DNA from: Nemertoderma westbladi
Taxonomy: Eukaryota > Xenacoelomorpha > Nemertodermatida > Nemertodermatidae
Reading direction: 5' to 3'
Assembly (NCBI GenBank): GCA_032718475.1
Contig: JAUCBJ010009088.1
Span: 1-64,000 of the forward strand
DNA: 64,000 nucleotides
Part shown: in pieces, positions 1 through 9,671 of the stretch
Position numbering within the stretch: the stretch's first letter is position 1
Layout of the letters: the number at the start of each line of letters is the position of its first letter
Made by a program: the position numbers and the translations under genes
The notes under the pieces: model-generated
Seen by the model: the letters and a program-made list of their open reading frames with translations, nothing else
The model's database searches: none
Told to the model about the DNA's origin: nothing

Positions 1-1524
1 AGTAACTCACCCATTTCAAAAGGAACTCACTCCTTAACCACCCCAGTAACCTAGTAACTCACCCATTTATAAAGTAACTCACCCATTTATAAAGTAACTC
101 ACCCATTTATAAAGTAACTCACCCATTTATAAAGTAACTCACCCATTTATAAAGTAACTTATATATTTCTAATGGATCTCACCCATTTATAAGGGAACTC
201 ACCCATTTATAAAGTAACTCACCCATTTATAAAGTAACTCACCCATTTATAAAGTAACTCACCCATTTCTAAAGTAACTCACCCATTTCAAAAGGAACTC
301 ACCCCTTAACCACCCCAGTAACCTAGTAACTCACCAATTTATAAAGTAACTCACCCATTTATAAAGTAACTCACCCATTTATAAAGTAACTTATATATTT
401 CTAATGGGTTTCACCCATTTCTAAAGTAACTCACCCATTTCAAAAGGAACTCACTCCTTAACCACCCCAGTAACCTAGTAACTCACCCATTTATAAAGTA
501 ACTCACCCATTTATAAAGTAACTCACCCATTTATAAAGTAACTCACCCATTTATAAAGTAACTCACCCATTTATAAAGTAACTTATATATTTCTAATGGA
601 TCTCACCCATTTATAAGGGAACTCACCCATTTATAAAGTAACTCACCGATTTATAAAGTAACTCACCCATTTATAAAGTAACTCACCCATTTATAAAGTA
701 ACTCACCAATTTATAAAGTAACTCACCCATTTATAAAGTAACTCACCCATTTATAAAGTAACTTATATATTTCTAATGGATCTCACCCATTTATAAGGGA
801 ACTCACCCATTTATAAATTAACTCACCCATTTCTAAAGTAACTTATATATTTCTAATGGGTTTCACCCATTTCTAAAGTAACTCACCCATTTCAAAAGGA
901 ACTCACCCCTTAACCACCCTAGTAACCTAGTAACTCACCAATTTATAAAGTAAAAAAAAAACAAAAAAAAAGTAACTCAAACCTTTATCACCCTAGTAAC
1001 CTAGTATCCTAGTAACTCACCCATTTATAAGGGAACTCACCCCTTTATCACCCTAGTAACCTAGTAATTCACCCCTTTATCACCCTAGTTACCTAGTAAC
1101 TCACCCATTTATAAAGTAACTCACCCATTTATAAAGTAACTCACCCCTTAATCACCCTAGTAACCTAGTAACTCACCCATTTATAAAGTAACTCACCCAT
1201 TTATAAAGTAACTCACCCATTTATAAAGTAACTCACCCATTTATAAAGTAACTCACCCATTTATAAAGTAACTCACCCATTTATAAAGTAACTCACCCCT
1301 TAATCACCCTAGTAACCTAGTAACTCACCCATTTATAAAGTAACTCACCCCTTTATCACTCTAGTAACCTAGAAACCCAGTAACTCACCCATTTATAAGG
1401 GAACTCAACCCTTTATCACCCTAGTAACCTAGTAACTCACCCATTTATCACCCTAGTAACTCACCCATTAATAAAATAACTCACCCCTTTATCACCCTAG
1501 GAACCTCGTAACCTAGGAACTCAC
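1..1524. repeat. 20-bp donor-containing minisatellite
   Basis: The region is a tandem array with a basic unit near 20 bp; on the minus strand each unit carries GGGTGAGTTAC. Longer variant units (with CTAGTAACC, and a segment ending in CCTTAACCACC) recur and give a loose higher-order pattern of a few hundred bases. A short A-rich run lies at about 951-971. The array directly abuts the donor of the collagen exon at 1525-1641, whose own junction reads AAGG|GTGAGTT, so the repeat appears to be an amplified copy of that splice junction. It lies in the downstream intron of the collagen gene and runs off the left edge. Confidence 0.9.
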
Positions 1525-1641
1525 CCTTGACTCCTTTTTGTCCACTTTCACCAACGGATCCATCATTTCCATCGACGCCTTTCTCTCCCGGACTACCCGA
1601 ATCGCCTTGGTAACCACGCGAACCATCCACACCGGGTTTAC
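1525..1641 (-). CDS. Collagen exon (39 codons)
   Basis: A 117-bp exon, uninterrupted Gly-X-Y, rich in charged X/Y residues (for example GEKGVDGNDG). The acceptor is TTGCAG followed by GT that completes a split Gly codon; the donor is AAGG|GTGAGT, leaving one G for the next exon. Phase is 1 on both sides. It is the most 3' exon in the window, and the presence of a donor shows the gene continues past the left edge. Its donor motif is the one amplified in the array at 1-1524. Confidence 0.85.
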
Positions 1642-1729
1642 CTGCAATCAATCAATCATGTTAATAATAAAAGTTCATCGCTGTCTAACAATTAGGTAAG
1701 AGGTAGAGCATTCAGTAGTTTCAGTACCC

Positions 1730-2140
1730 CTCTACGGGAGTCCATGCTGGGCTCTAACTGCTGAGGACACCAAATCTCTGGATGGCACATTCACAAGAAT
1801 GCTACGCCGGGTACATTGTGTCAAGTACAATGCACACATCTCCAACCAGACACTATATAACATTGGAGGTGTCTCATTGGTTCCCCCAAGCTTGACACTA
1901 GAACAAAATCGCCTCCGCTTTGCAGGACATTGCTTTCGCCGTGAGGACCAGCCAGAGTGCATAATCTTGTACTTTGGCAGCCTCATGGAGTGAATAAGCA
2001 TGGTGGACAGCCCATGACTTTCTTGAGACGCATCTTAAAGGACACTGGCCTTAAAGATGCGGATGATCTAGCAAATGTCATGGGTGATAGGGAGTTGTGG
2101 CGGTGCAATTTTGTTGACAAGCCGGCACAGCATTCTTAAA
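1730..2140 (+). pseudogene. LINE 3'-end fragment (post-RT region)
   Basis: Two overlapping plus-strand frames encode RLRFAGHCFRR followed by LVLWQPHG and DRELWR-type sequence. The same order (RLRFSGHCWRS, LLFWQPTHG, ENREAW) is found in the 3' ORF of the LINE at 46.2-49 kb on the minus strand. In that family this stretch lies downstream of the reverse transcriptase. Here it switches frame and no RT is present, so it is a 5'-truncated dead copy, in opposite orientation to the collagen gene. Confidence 0.7.
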
Positions 2141-2389
2141 AATGCAGCTGCAATGCAGCATGCCGATCCTAGTAGAGCATTCAGTGTTGTGGTGTGTCAA
2201 GTAGAAATGTATAGTATGAAAAAAAGGCGTTCTGAGAAAAACGAATCTAAAGTTTTATGATAATGTTTACTTTTCTTCTTGAAAGATCCTATGGGGCTAG
2301 AACGACAGCTTCTGACTCAAAATTTTACGAGGAATCCGAAAATTTTGATTTAAACCACGTAGAGGCAATCCTTTGTTCGCAAATATATA

Positions 2390-2872
2390 ATGACAGACAG
2401 ATTGGCAAAATGACGGACAGTCAGACAGACAGTTTAGATTTCATGAAATGTGAAAACTGACATCAGAAATGAAATCACGAACCCGAGAAACCCCATAGCG
2501 AGAATTGTAGTTAGTTTGTATGTTTTCTTAATGTTTGACGGCAGTCTGACAAAAAGACGGACAGACAGACAGGCGGACAGGCTGTATAGATTACATAAAA
2601 TGTAAAAACTGATATTGGATATGAAATCACGAACCCGGAAAACCTCTTTAGCGAGAATTTTAGTTAGTTAGTATGCTTTTTTAATGATTGACAGACAGTC
2701 TGACAAAAAAGACAGACAGACAGACAAACGGACAGACAGTATATATTACGGGAAATGTGAAAGCTGACATCGGAAATGTAATCACGAACCCAAAAACCTT
2801 TATAGCGAAAATTTCAGTTAGCCTGTATTCTTTCAGAAAGTATGACAGACAAACAGACCGACAGACAGAAAT
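2390..2872. repeat. ~150-190-bp tandem blocks with GACA microsatellite
   Basis: About three diverged copies, each with a (GACA)n-like run, then a stretch containing AAATGTGAAAACTGA, then GAAATCACGAACCC and AGCGAGAATTT. GACA runs lie near 2393-2430, 2560-2580, 2690-2740 and 2845-2870. The copies are diverged, so this is older than the collagen-junction minisatellites. No coding function is seen. Confidence 0.75.
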
Positions 2873-3611
2873 ATGAATGGATGTCTTTTTATTATGTCGT
2901 TTTGAACTGTTTTAAAGAAATTATGAGCGATTACCCTTTAGTTTTCGTAAAATTACTCCAAAATGGAAAATGATAGAAGATAAGTGTTATATACCACTAG
3001 ATAGCCCGAAAAAGTATCTATCAGAAGCGACCATAACAAATCGATTTTTCTGATACTATACGTTTCTACTTAAGTTATATGATATTCTCGAGTATAAAAC
3101 ACCCACCCAACACTGTAGGTTATTAGGACTTTAGTTAGAAACATCTACACATTACTTGATAATCATGAAGAAAAATAATGTTATTGGTGAGCGTGTGAAA
3201 CAACAACCGCGGGACACTGTATGGCCCTCTAAAACTCAGCATCAACTATCAGAAACAATGATCCTATTAACTTGCCAATACTACTGTCGCATGAGTTATC
3301 AACATCTTCAGTAATACAACTTTGTTAAGAATTTCATTATATATTCAGTTACTGGAACGTAAAGTGATCGCTAAACGTGTGAAACACGAACCACCGGAGG
3401 CAACCCAAAGGTTCCTCGCTCTTGGCTGTTACCTATAAAGCAGGAAGGGCGCGTGCGACACTAACTGCCAAGAGTGAACACTCCATGAATAACCAACCCT
3501 TTCTTTACGCCTCCAGGAGAATCCAGGTTCCCATTGTACCGTCGGATATGCATAAGCACTAATGCCTAAGGTGTCCCGCTTAGGAAACAAAAGTGCGAAA
3601 TTTATACTGCC

Positions 3612-3692
3612 TTTAGTCGGAATTGAACCTGCGTGACCAAATATTATTGTCAAAGCATGTCAGGCGCTTTATCCACTCGGACACGCTTCGCG
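3612..3692 (-). mobile_element. tRNA-derived SINE head (Ser-like)
   Basis: On the minus strand TGTCCGAGTGGATAAAGCG resembles an A box of a Ser/Leu-type tRNA, and GGTTCAATTCC about 50 bases on resembles a B box (consensus GGTTCGANTCC). The T-stem and acceptor stem pair poorly, so this is a tRNA-derived SINE or decayed tRNA and not a working tRNA gene. It begins within a few bases of the GTGAGT donor of the exon at 3699. Sequence to about 3400 may be the SINE body. Confidence 0.55.
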
Positions 3693-3698
3693 ACTCAC

Positions 3699-3857
3699 CA
3701 GTTCCACCTTTCGGCCCAATCTCCCCAGTTGCCCCGGTCGCTCCCGTATCACCTAGATACCCGTTATTGCCGGGGTCACCTTTTAGTAGCGTCGCAGCTG
3801 CTGGTCCGATCCAATCGCCGATCTTCCCTTTATCCCCCTTCTCTTGCGACCGGGGTC
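3699..3857 (-). CDS. Collagen exon (53 codons)
   Basis: A 159-bp exon, acceptor ATGGACAG then GA completing a Gly codon, donor ACTG|GTGAGT; phase 1 on both sides. It is Gly-X-Y with interruptions near its start (GPRSQEKG, GDWIG, GPAAATLLKG), then regular repeats. The interrupted part has a short hydrophobic run (AAATLL), which would give a flexible hinge in the helix. Confidence 0.85.
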
Positions 3858-4151
3858 CTGTCCATAAAAAATAATTTACAATTAAATAATACTATATCAA
3901 CGAAAAGTGTGTAAATTAAATAAACTCTGCGTGGAATTAAAAATTAGCATTATAAACGGCACAAATATTACTGTACGACGATATTTTCCAAAAGTTATGA
4001 GTAATTCTATGCGAATACCATCGAGTAAATCTTTCCAAAGTTAATAATTAATATAAAACATCCACTATTCTTCCATTTTTCTTAATAATTAATCAACACA
4101 CATTTTCAGATTAAGGAGTTACAATCTCTTAGCATATAGAGTAACGCTTAC

Positions 4152-4299
4152 CTTGCCTCCCCCAAGTTCCCCTATCACCAATATCTCCAGTAATACCTTG
4201 ACTTCCACTTCCACCAGTATCTCCAATACCCCCTTGACGACCCTGTCTACCTTTAGCGCCTTTTATATCGCTCGCTTGACCTTTCCCGCCTTTGTAGCC
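4152..4299 (-). CDS. Collagen exon (phase 0 start)
   Basis: A 148-bp exon. Acceptor CATTTAG is followed by an intact Gly codon (GGC TAC AAA), so it starts in phase 0; it ends CAAG|GTAAGC in phase 1. The phase-0 start matches the phase-0 end of the previous exon at 16375-16607, across a 12-kb intron. One interruption (GQASDIKG) is present; the rest is Gly-X-Y. Its start GYKGGKG echoes the GYK end of the previous exon. Confidence 0.85.
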
Positions 4300-4354
4300 C
4301 TAAATGCAAAACGAAAGGAGTATCTCTCCGCAACAAATTAATTATAGCGAAATA

Positions 4355-4833
4355 ATTCACTAAACTTACTATATAATGACTTACTTTATCTCCCTAAACT
4401 TACTATAATATAATGACTTACTTTATCTCCCTAAACTTACTATATATAATGACTTACTTTACCTCCATAAACTTACTATATAATGACTTACTTTACCTCC
4501 ATAAACTTACTATATAATGACTTACTTTACCTCCATAAACGTACTATATAATGAATTACTTTACCTCCATAAACTTACTATATAATGACTTACTTTATCT
4601 CCCTAAACTTACTATATAATGACTTACTTTACCTCCATAAACTTACTATATAATGACTTACTTTACCTCCATAAACTTACTATATAATGACTTACTTTAC
4701 CTCCATAAACGTACTATATAATGACTTACTTTACCTCCATAAACTTACTATATAATGACTTACTTTACCTCCATAAACTTACTATATAATGACTTACTTT
4801 ACCTCCATAAACTTACTATATAATGACTTACTT
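4355..4833. repeat. 34-bp minisatellite, left block
   Basis: Tandem 33-35-bp units; minus-strand unit contains AAAGTAAGTCATTATATAG and TAGTAAGTTTA. Most units in this block have GGAGGTAAAGTAAGTC where the right block has GGAGATAAAGTAAGTC. GTAAGT matches the consensus 5' splice site. The block is separated from an equivalent array at 7837-9402 by a LINE insertion, so the two were once one array. Confidence 0.9.
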
Positions 4834-5067
4834 TAGTAGTAGTAGTAGTAGTTCCGGGAAAGCGGCCCGGCCCTGTATTCGATAAACAATATTAAAATGC
4901 ACAATATAATTATGATTACCTACGCTAAAAACTACAATCTACTGCATTATCTCGCGATAAACGTACAAGAAGAACTTATTTTTCGTCTATCGAGAGAAAT
5001 TCATTTATAATTTAATATTTGTGTGAAAGAAAATAAATGTACCTGTGAACAGAAATAACTGCCAGAT

Positions 5068-6554
5068 TTATTGAGTTTCAATTAAGTGTTGCTTTAGTGC
5101 CTTCTTGAACATTTGGGCAGAGCCTTTGAACCGTTGCAAACTGTCAGGAAGTTCATTCCATAAATTAAGACCCCTGTATAGTAATTGTGAGCGAGCAAAA
5201 TTAGTACGTGGTGATGGTAATCTATAATGGAATTGCTGTCTAGTTTTCCGTCCGTGAATACTGATATTAGTTACCATTTTTGTCTTAAAATTTTTGGGTA
5301 CAAAACAGTAGTTCATGCGGTAGTTGTATATCGTTTTCAAACTGAGGAATTTGTACATTGCATTAATTTTAAGAAATTTATGATTTGAAAAAATTGATTG
5401 TGTTGGGTGTCGGTATGGTTTTAATTCAACGATGCGGACAGCTTTCTTTTGTAGCCGGACTAGAGGATTAAGAGTGCTGTCATTAATATTACAATTACCC
5501 CAAACAGTTAAAGCATACGATATATAAGGTTCTACCAATGTATTATATACGAGCTTCCAATCTGTATTGGAACGAAATGCTTGATCTTATTTATTACACC
5601 TACGTTTTTTGATACTTTTATGCGAATATTTTGTATATGTAAATGCCATGAGAAATTTGATTGGAGGTGAATACCAAGAAATTTAATATTTTCAGTATAG
5701 TTTATTGTTCGCCCATCGATTTTGACCCCTGTGTTTTTTGGATTATATGGCTTCATTGAGAACACCATATATTTTGTTTTATCGAGATTTAAAGATAGTT
5801 TATTTAAGCAAATCCATTGATATATTTTATGTATTTCTTTGTTTATTGTTGATATCAGATCATGTACGTTTTCGCCTGAAATAAATAAGTTTGTATCACC
5901 AGCGAAGAGTATGAAATTGACGATTTTTGTGGAATTTGAGATGTCATTTATGTAAATTAAAAATAAAATTGGGCCAAGGACAGACCCCTGCGGAACTCCA
6001 CATATCACATCAAGTGTATCTGAAATTGTTCCATTTAAATCAACGTATTGGGTTCGATTGTGGAGATAACTGGAAAACCATGCTAATGGGGTTCCGCATA
6101 CACCGTAATGCTCAAGTTTTTTTAATAGGATTTAATGATTAACTGTATCAAAGGCTTTGCTAAAATCCAAGAAAACACCAAGTGTAAGATGTTTATTTTC
6201 AATAGCATCTGACAAATTAGATTGCAGGAGAGTGAGAGCTGTTATAGTTGATTTTTCCGATTGAAATCCGAACTGATTTTCATAAATAATATAATTTTTT
6301 ATCATGAAGTTTACGAATTGTCGAGAAACAGCCTTTTCTAGAATTTTCGAAAAAAATGGGAGTATACTTATAGGACGGTAGTTTCCAAATTGATCGGCGT
6401 TACTATGTTTGAAAATAGGTACAATTCTTGCGACTTTCATTAGATCTGGGAATACTCCCAGAGATAATGATTGATTAAGGATGTGTGTCAATGGATGGGT
6501 TATGTAGAGAAAGTTTTGCCAAGCGATTTGAGAATCAACACCGTCCGAACTCAA
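5068..6554 (-). pseudogene. LINE reverse transcriptase and C-terminal region
   Basis: Three minus-strand frames in sequence. The first has RT motif A (FLDFSKAFDTVNH), preceded by IVPIFKHSN and NYRPISILP. The second has motif B (GVPQGSVLGPILFLIYIND) and a motif C reading FAGDT where the family has F/YADD, so a catalytic Asp is replaced by Gly. The third covers the C-terminal region, including SYALTVWGN and LNLWNELPDSLQ, as in Jockey/CR1 elements. Frame breaks lie near 6010-6130 and 5530. Enzymatically dead. Confidence 0.85.
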
Positions 6555-6700
6555 GGCTTTTGAATTGGTTATTGATGAGGCAATATCATATACATCTTTA
6601 GTACTTAGTGGTGAAAAGTATAGTGAGGATGCGGTTTGGTTACCTAGGGTATCATATATGGAACCATTAGTATTAGGAATATTTTTCGCTAAGTTTGGAC

Positions 6701-7198
6701 CTACATTACGATAAAAGTTTTGAATCCATTTGCAATCGCTGTGTTATTCCTAATTGACGAATTGTTTACTGTAAATGTATCAGGATAGTTTTGAGGCGAG
6801 CATGAGGCTCGGGGATTTATAAGTGTTTTTATTATTTTCCAGGTTTTCATCGTATTATTTCCAAGAATATTAAATAATTTCTCAAAATAAGCTTTTTTTG
6901 CATTCCTAATTATTTTAGTAAGTTGGTTTTTATAAGCCGTATATTCGATTTTTTTGCTTAGAGATCTGCTATTAATGTATTTTGCATATAGTGCATGCTT
7001 ACGTTTGAAACATTTATAAATACTTTCAGATAGCCAAGGTTTATCGCTATTTATTATTTTAATTTTTTTAGTGGGAAAACATTTGTTATATAGCTTCTGA
7101 TATATTTCAATAAACGTATTGTAAGCAATATTGGGGTCACTTTCTTGCGTAACTTCTTCCCAGCCTCCATTGTTAAAAGTTTGTTTAAGGATCTCCAC
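6701..7198 (-). pseudogene. LINE linker between endonuclease and RT
   Basis: A 165-codon minus-strand frame with PWLSESIYKCFKRKHALYAK and AKKAYFEKLF, the typical stretch between the AP endonuclease and RT in CR1/Jockey-type LINEs. It is separated from the RT frame by about 150 bases that lost the frame. Confidence 0.75.
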
Positions 7199-7435
7199 AA
7201 ATTTTTTACTGTTTGTTTCTGATCTATCCGTAACTAAGATGTAAGATGGTTTACTATGTTTACTGGGAATTGTTATTTCAGAATTGACAAATATGGGTAG
7301 TAGATGGTCAGATAAACTGGCTACAATTATTCCAGATTTACGAATGTTTGTAATATCGTTTGTTATGATATTATCAATACAGGTTGCAGTAGTTTCTGTT
7401 ATACGAGTTGGTTTGGTAATAACAGGATAAAAAAA

Positions 7436-7672
7436 CTATTCTGATAGTAGTTCAAAAAAATCAGTTGGTTGTTTATGGATATTAACTCCTAACATATCTA
7501 TGTTAAAGTCGCCAAGAAGGTAACAAATTTTATTTTCTGTATTAATCTGTTCTAAAATGTGCTTTAATTTCCTTAGAAAGCCAATTACATCTTTTGCAGG
7601 TGGACGATATATACATCCTATGATAATATTTTTTGCATTTTCTCGATCCCACTCGGCAAAAACTGACTCCAA
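7436..7672 (-). pseudogene. LINE AP-endonuclease remnant
   Basis: A 78-codon minus-strand frame with GCIYRPP and LLGDFNIDM, the metal-binding GDFN region of APE-type LINE endonucleases. The N-terminal half of the domain is not in the same frame; weak traces may continue to 7800. The element joins the 34-bp minisatellite just upstream, consistent with 5' truncation during insertion. Confidence 0.8.
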
Positions 7673-7836
7673 ATCAGGCTCATCTTTCTCGAGATCATGA
7701 CGGGGTTTGCAATTTAAGTTATTGCTTAAATAGAGACTACATCCCCCGCTACGCTGATTGGCACGAGTTTTGCTATGGTAAATTTTGTATCCATCCAGCT
7801 GATAGTCATTAAGGTTGTCCTTTTATATTCAGTTAG

Positions 7837-9402
7837 TAAACTTACTATATAATGACTTACTTAATCTCCCTAAACTTACTATATAATGACTTACTTAATC
7901 TCCCTAAACTTACTATAATATAATGACTTACTTTATCTCCCTAAACTTACTATATATAATGACTTACTCCCTAAACTTAGTATATAATGACTTACTTAAT
8001 CTCCCTAAACTTACTATAATATAATGACTTACTTAATCTCAGTAAACTTACTATATATAATGACTTACTTTATCTCCCTAAACTTACTATATAATGACTT
8101 ACTTTATCTCCCTAAACTTACTATATATAATGACTTACTTTATCTCCCTAAACCTACTATATATAATGACATACTTTATCTCCCTAAACTTACTATATAT
8201 AATGACTTACTTAATCTCCATAAACTTACTATATAATGACTTACTTAATCTCCCTAAACTTACTATAATATAATGACTTACTTTATCTCCCTAAACTTAC
8301 TATATATAATGACTTACTCCCTAAACTTAGTATATAATGACTTACTTAATCTCCCTAAACTTACTATAATATAATGACTTACTTAATCTCAGTAAACTTA
8401 CTATATATAATGACTTACTTTATCTCCCTAAACTTACTATATAATGACTTACTTTATCTCCCTAAACTTACTATATATAATGACTTACTTTATCTCCCTA
8501 AACCTACTATATATAATGACATACTTTATCTCCCTAAACTTACTATATAATGACTTACTTTATCTCCCTAAACTTACTATATATAATGACTTACTTTATC
8601 TCCCTAAACCTACTATATATAATGACTTACTTTATCTCCCAAAACTTACTATATAATGACTTACTTTATCTCCCTAAACTTACTATAATATAATGACTTA
8701 CATTATCTCCATAAACTTACTATATAATGACTTACTCCCTAAACTTACTATATAATGACTTACTTTATCTCCCTAAACTTACTATATATAATGACTTACT
8801 CCATAAACTTACTATATAATGACTTACTTTATCTCCCTAAACTTACTATATATAATGACTTACTTTATCTCCCTAAACTTACTATATATAATGACTTACT
8901 TTATCTCCCTAAACTTACTATATAATATGACTTACTTTATCTCCATAAACTTACTATATAATGACTTACTGTATCTCCCTGAACTTACTATATATAATGA
9001 CTTACTTAATCTCCATAAACTTACTATATAATGACTTACTTTATCTCCCTAAACTTACTATAATATAATGACTTACTTTATCTCCCTAAACTTACTATAA
9101 TATAATGACTTACTTTATCTCCCTAAACTTACTATATAATGACTTACTTTATCTCCCTGAACTTACTATATAATGACTTACTTTATCTCCCTAAAATTAC
9201 TATATATAATGACTTACTTTATCTCCCTAAACTTACTATATAATGACTTACTCTATCTCCTTAAACTTACTATATAATGACTTACTTTATCTCCCTAAAC
9301 TTACTATATATAATGACTTACTCCCTAAACTTACTATATAATGACTTACTCTATCTCCTTAAACTTACTATATAATGACTTACTTTATCTCCATAAACTT
9401 GC
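7837..9402. repeat. 34-bp minisatellite, right block
   Basis: About 46 units of 33-38 bp. On the minus strand the standard unit reads TTTAGGGAGATAAAGTAAGTC followed by ATTATATAGTAAG. It contains a TTTAG acceptor-like site, nine bases GGAGATAAA, and a perfect GTAAGT donor. The donor side resembles the end of the collagen exon at 16375 (GGATACAAAGTAAGTC; 14 of 16 bases match). Shortened units (lacking TTTATC) recur. A roughly 375-420-bp block is duplicated within the array. Confidence 0.92.
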
Positions 9403-9671
9403 TGTATTTACTTGAAGTTCATTCGACATCCCCACCTCTCCGCTTGAGAAAAAAGCTGCGAAGCTTTAGGGATAATCCTATATGTTATGTTATGTTGTAC
9501 AATACCTATATTGCTTGGAGTATTTGTTATTGTTTTCACGTAATGTATAAATAAAGCTATTCGCCAACAATAAACTTCACGATTTTCTTTACGCCCAAAC
9601 TTACTTTATGCTTCACACTTACTTTACGTAACCGCCATTCTCGAAATATCTTGACTTACCTTACATTACGA
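9403..9671. other. Spacer between two minisatellites
   Basis: Unique-looking sequence between the 34-bp and 101-bp arrays. It contains a TTATG repeat at about 9482-9498 next to AAGCTGCGAAGCTTTAGGGATAA-like sequence, which looks like a LINE 3' tail on the plus strand, but no ORF supports it. A GTAAG at 9653-9660 (minus) continues the donor theme. No gene is seen. Confidence 0.45.

Larger units (their letters stand above)
1642..3698 (-). other. Collagen intron with LINE fragment and GACA repeat
   Basis: This 2057-bp intron holds a decayed LINE 3' fragment (about 1730-2140, plus strand), GACA-rich tandem blocks (2390-2872), about 530 bp of AT-rich sequence with no coding signal I can support (2880-3410), and a tRNA-like SINE ending a few bases from the upstream exon's donor. 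Around 3185-3215 and 3370-3400 there is a diverged direct repeat containing CGTGTGAAACA. Confidence 0.6.
4834..7836 (-). mobile_element. Jockey/CR1-like LINE, 5'-truncated, dead
   Basis: A non-LTR retrotransposon on the minus strand inserted into the 34-bp minisatellite. Order from its 5' end: APE endonuclease remnant (7672-7436), linker ORF (7198-6701), reverse transcriptase in two pieces (6554-6132 and 6008-5532), and a 3' ORF (5538-5068). The 3' end is a trinucleotide tail of ACT units at 4834-4852. RT motifs such as GVPQGSVLGPILFLIYIND are typical of the Jockey/CR1 group. The 5' part of the endonuclease is missing and the reading frame is broken several times. A target-site duplication cannot be recognised inside a tandem repeat. 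Confidence 0.88.

Noticed and set aside
1-1524. Telomere-like or centromeric satellite
   Set aside because: No telomere motif; the unit matches the donor of the adjacent exon and the array is intronic.
3612-3692. Functional tRNA-Ser gene
   Set aside because: A and B boxes are recognisable, but T-stem and acceptor pairing are poor and no clear anticodon arm forms.
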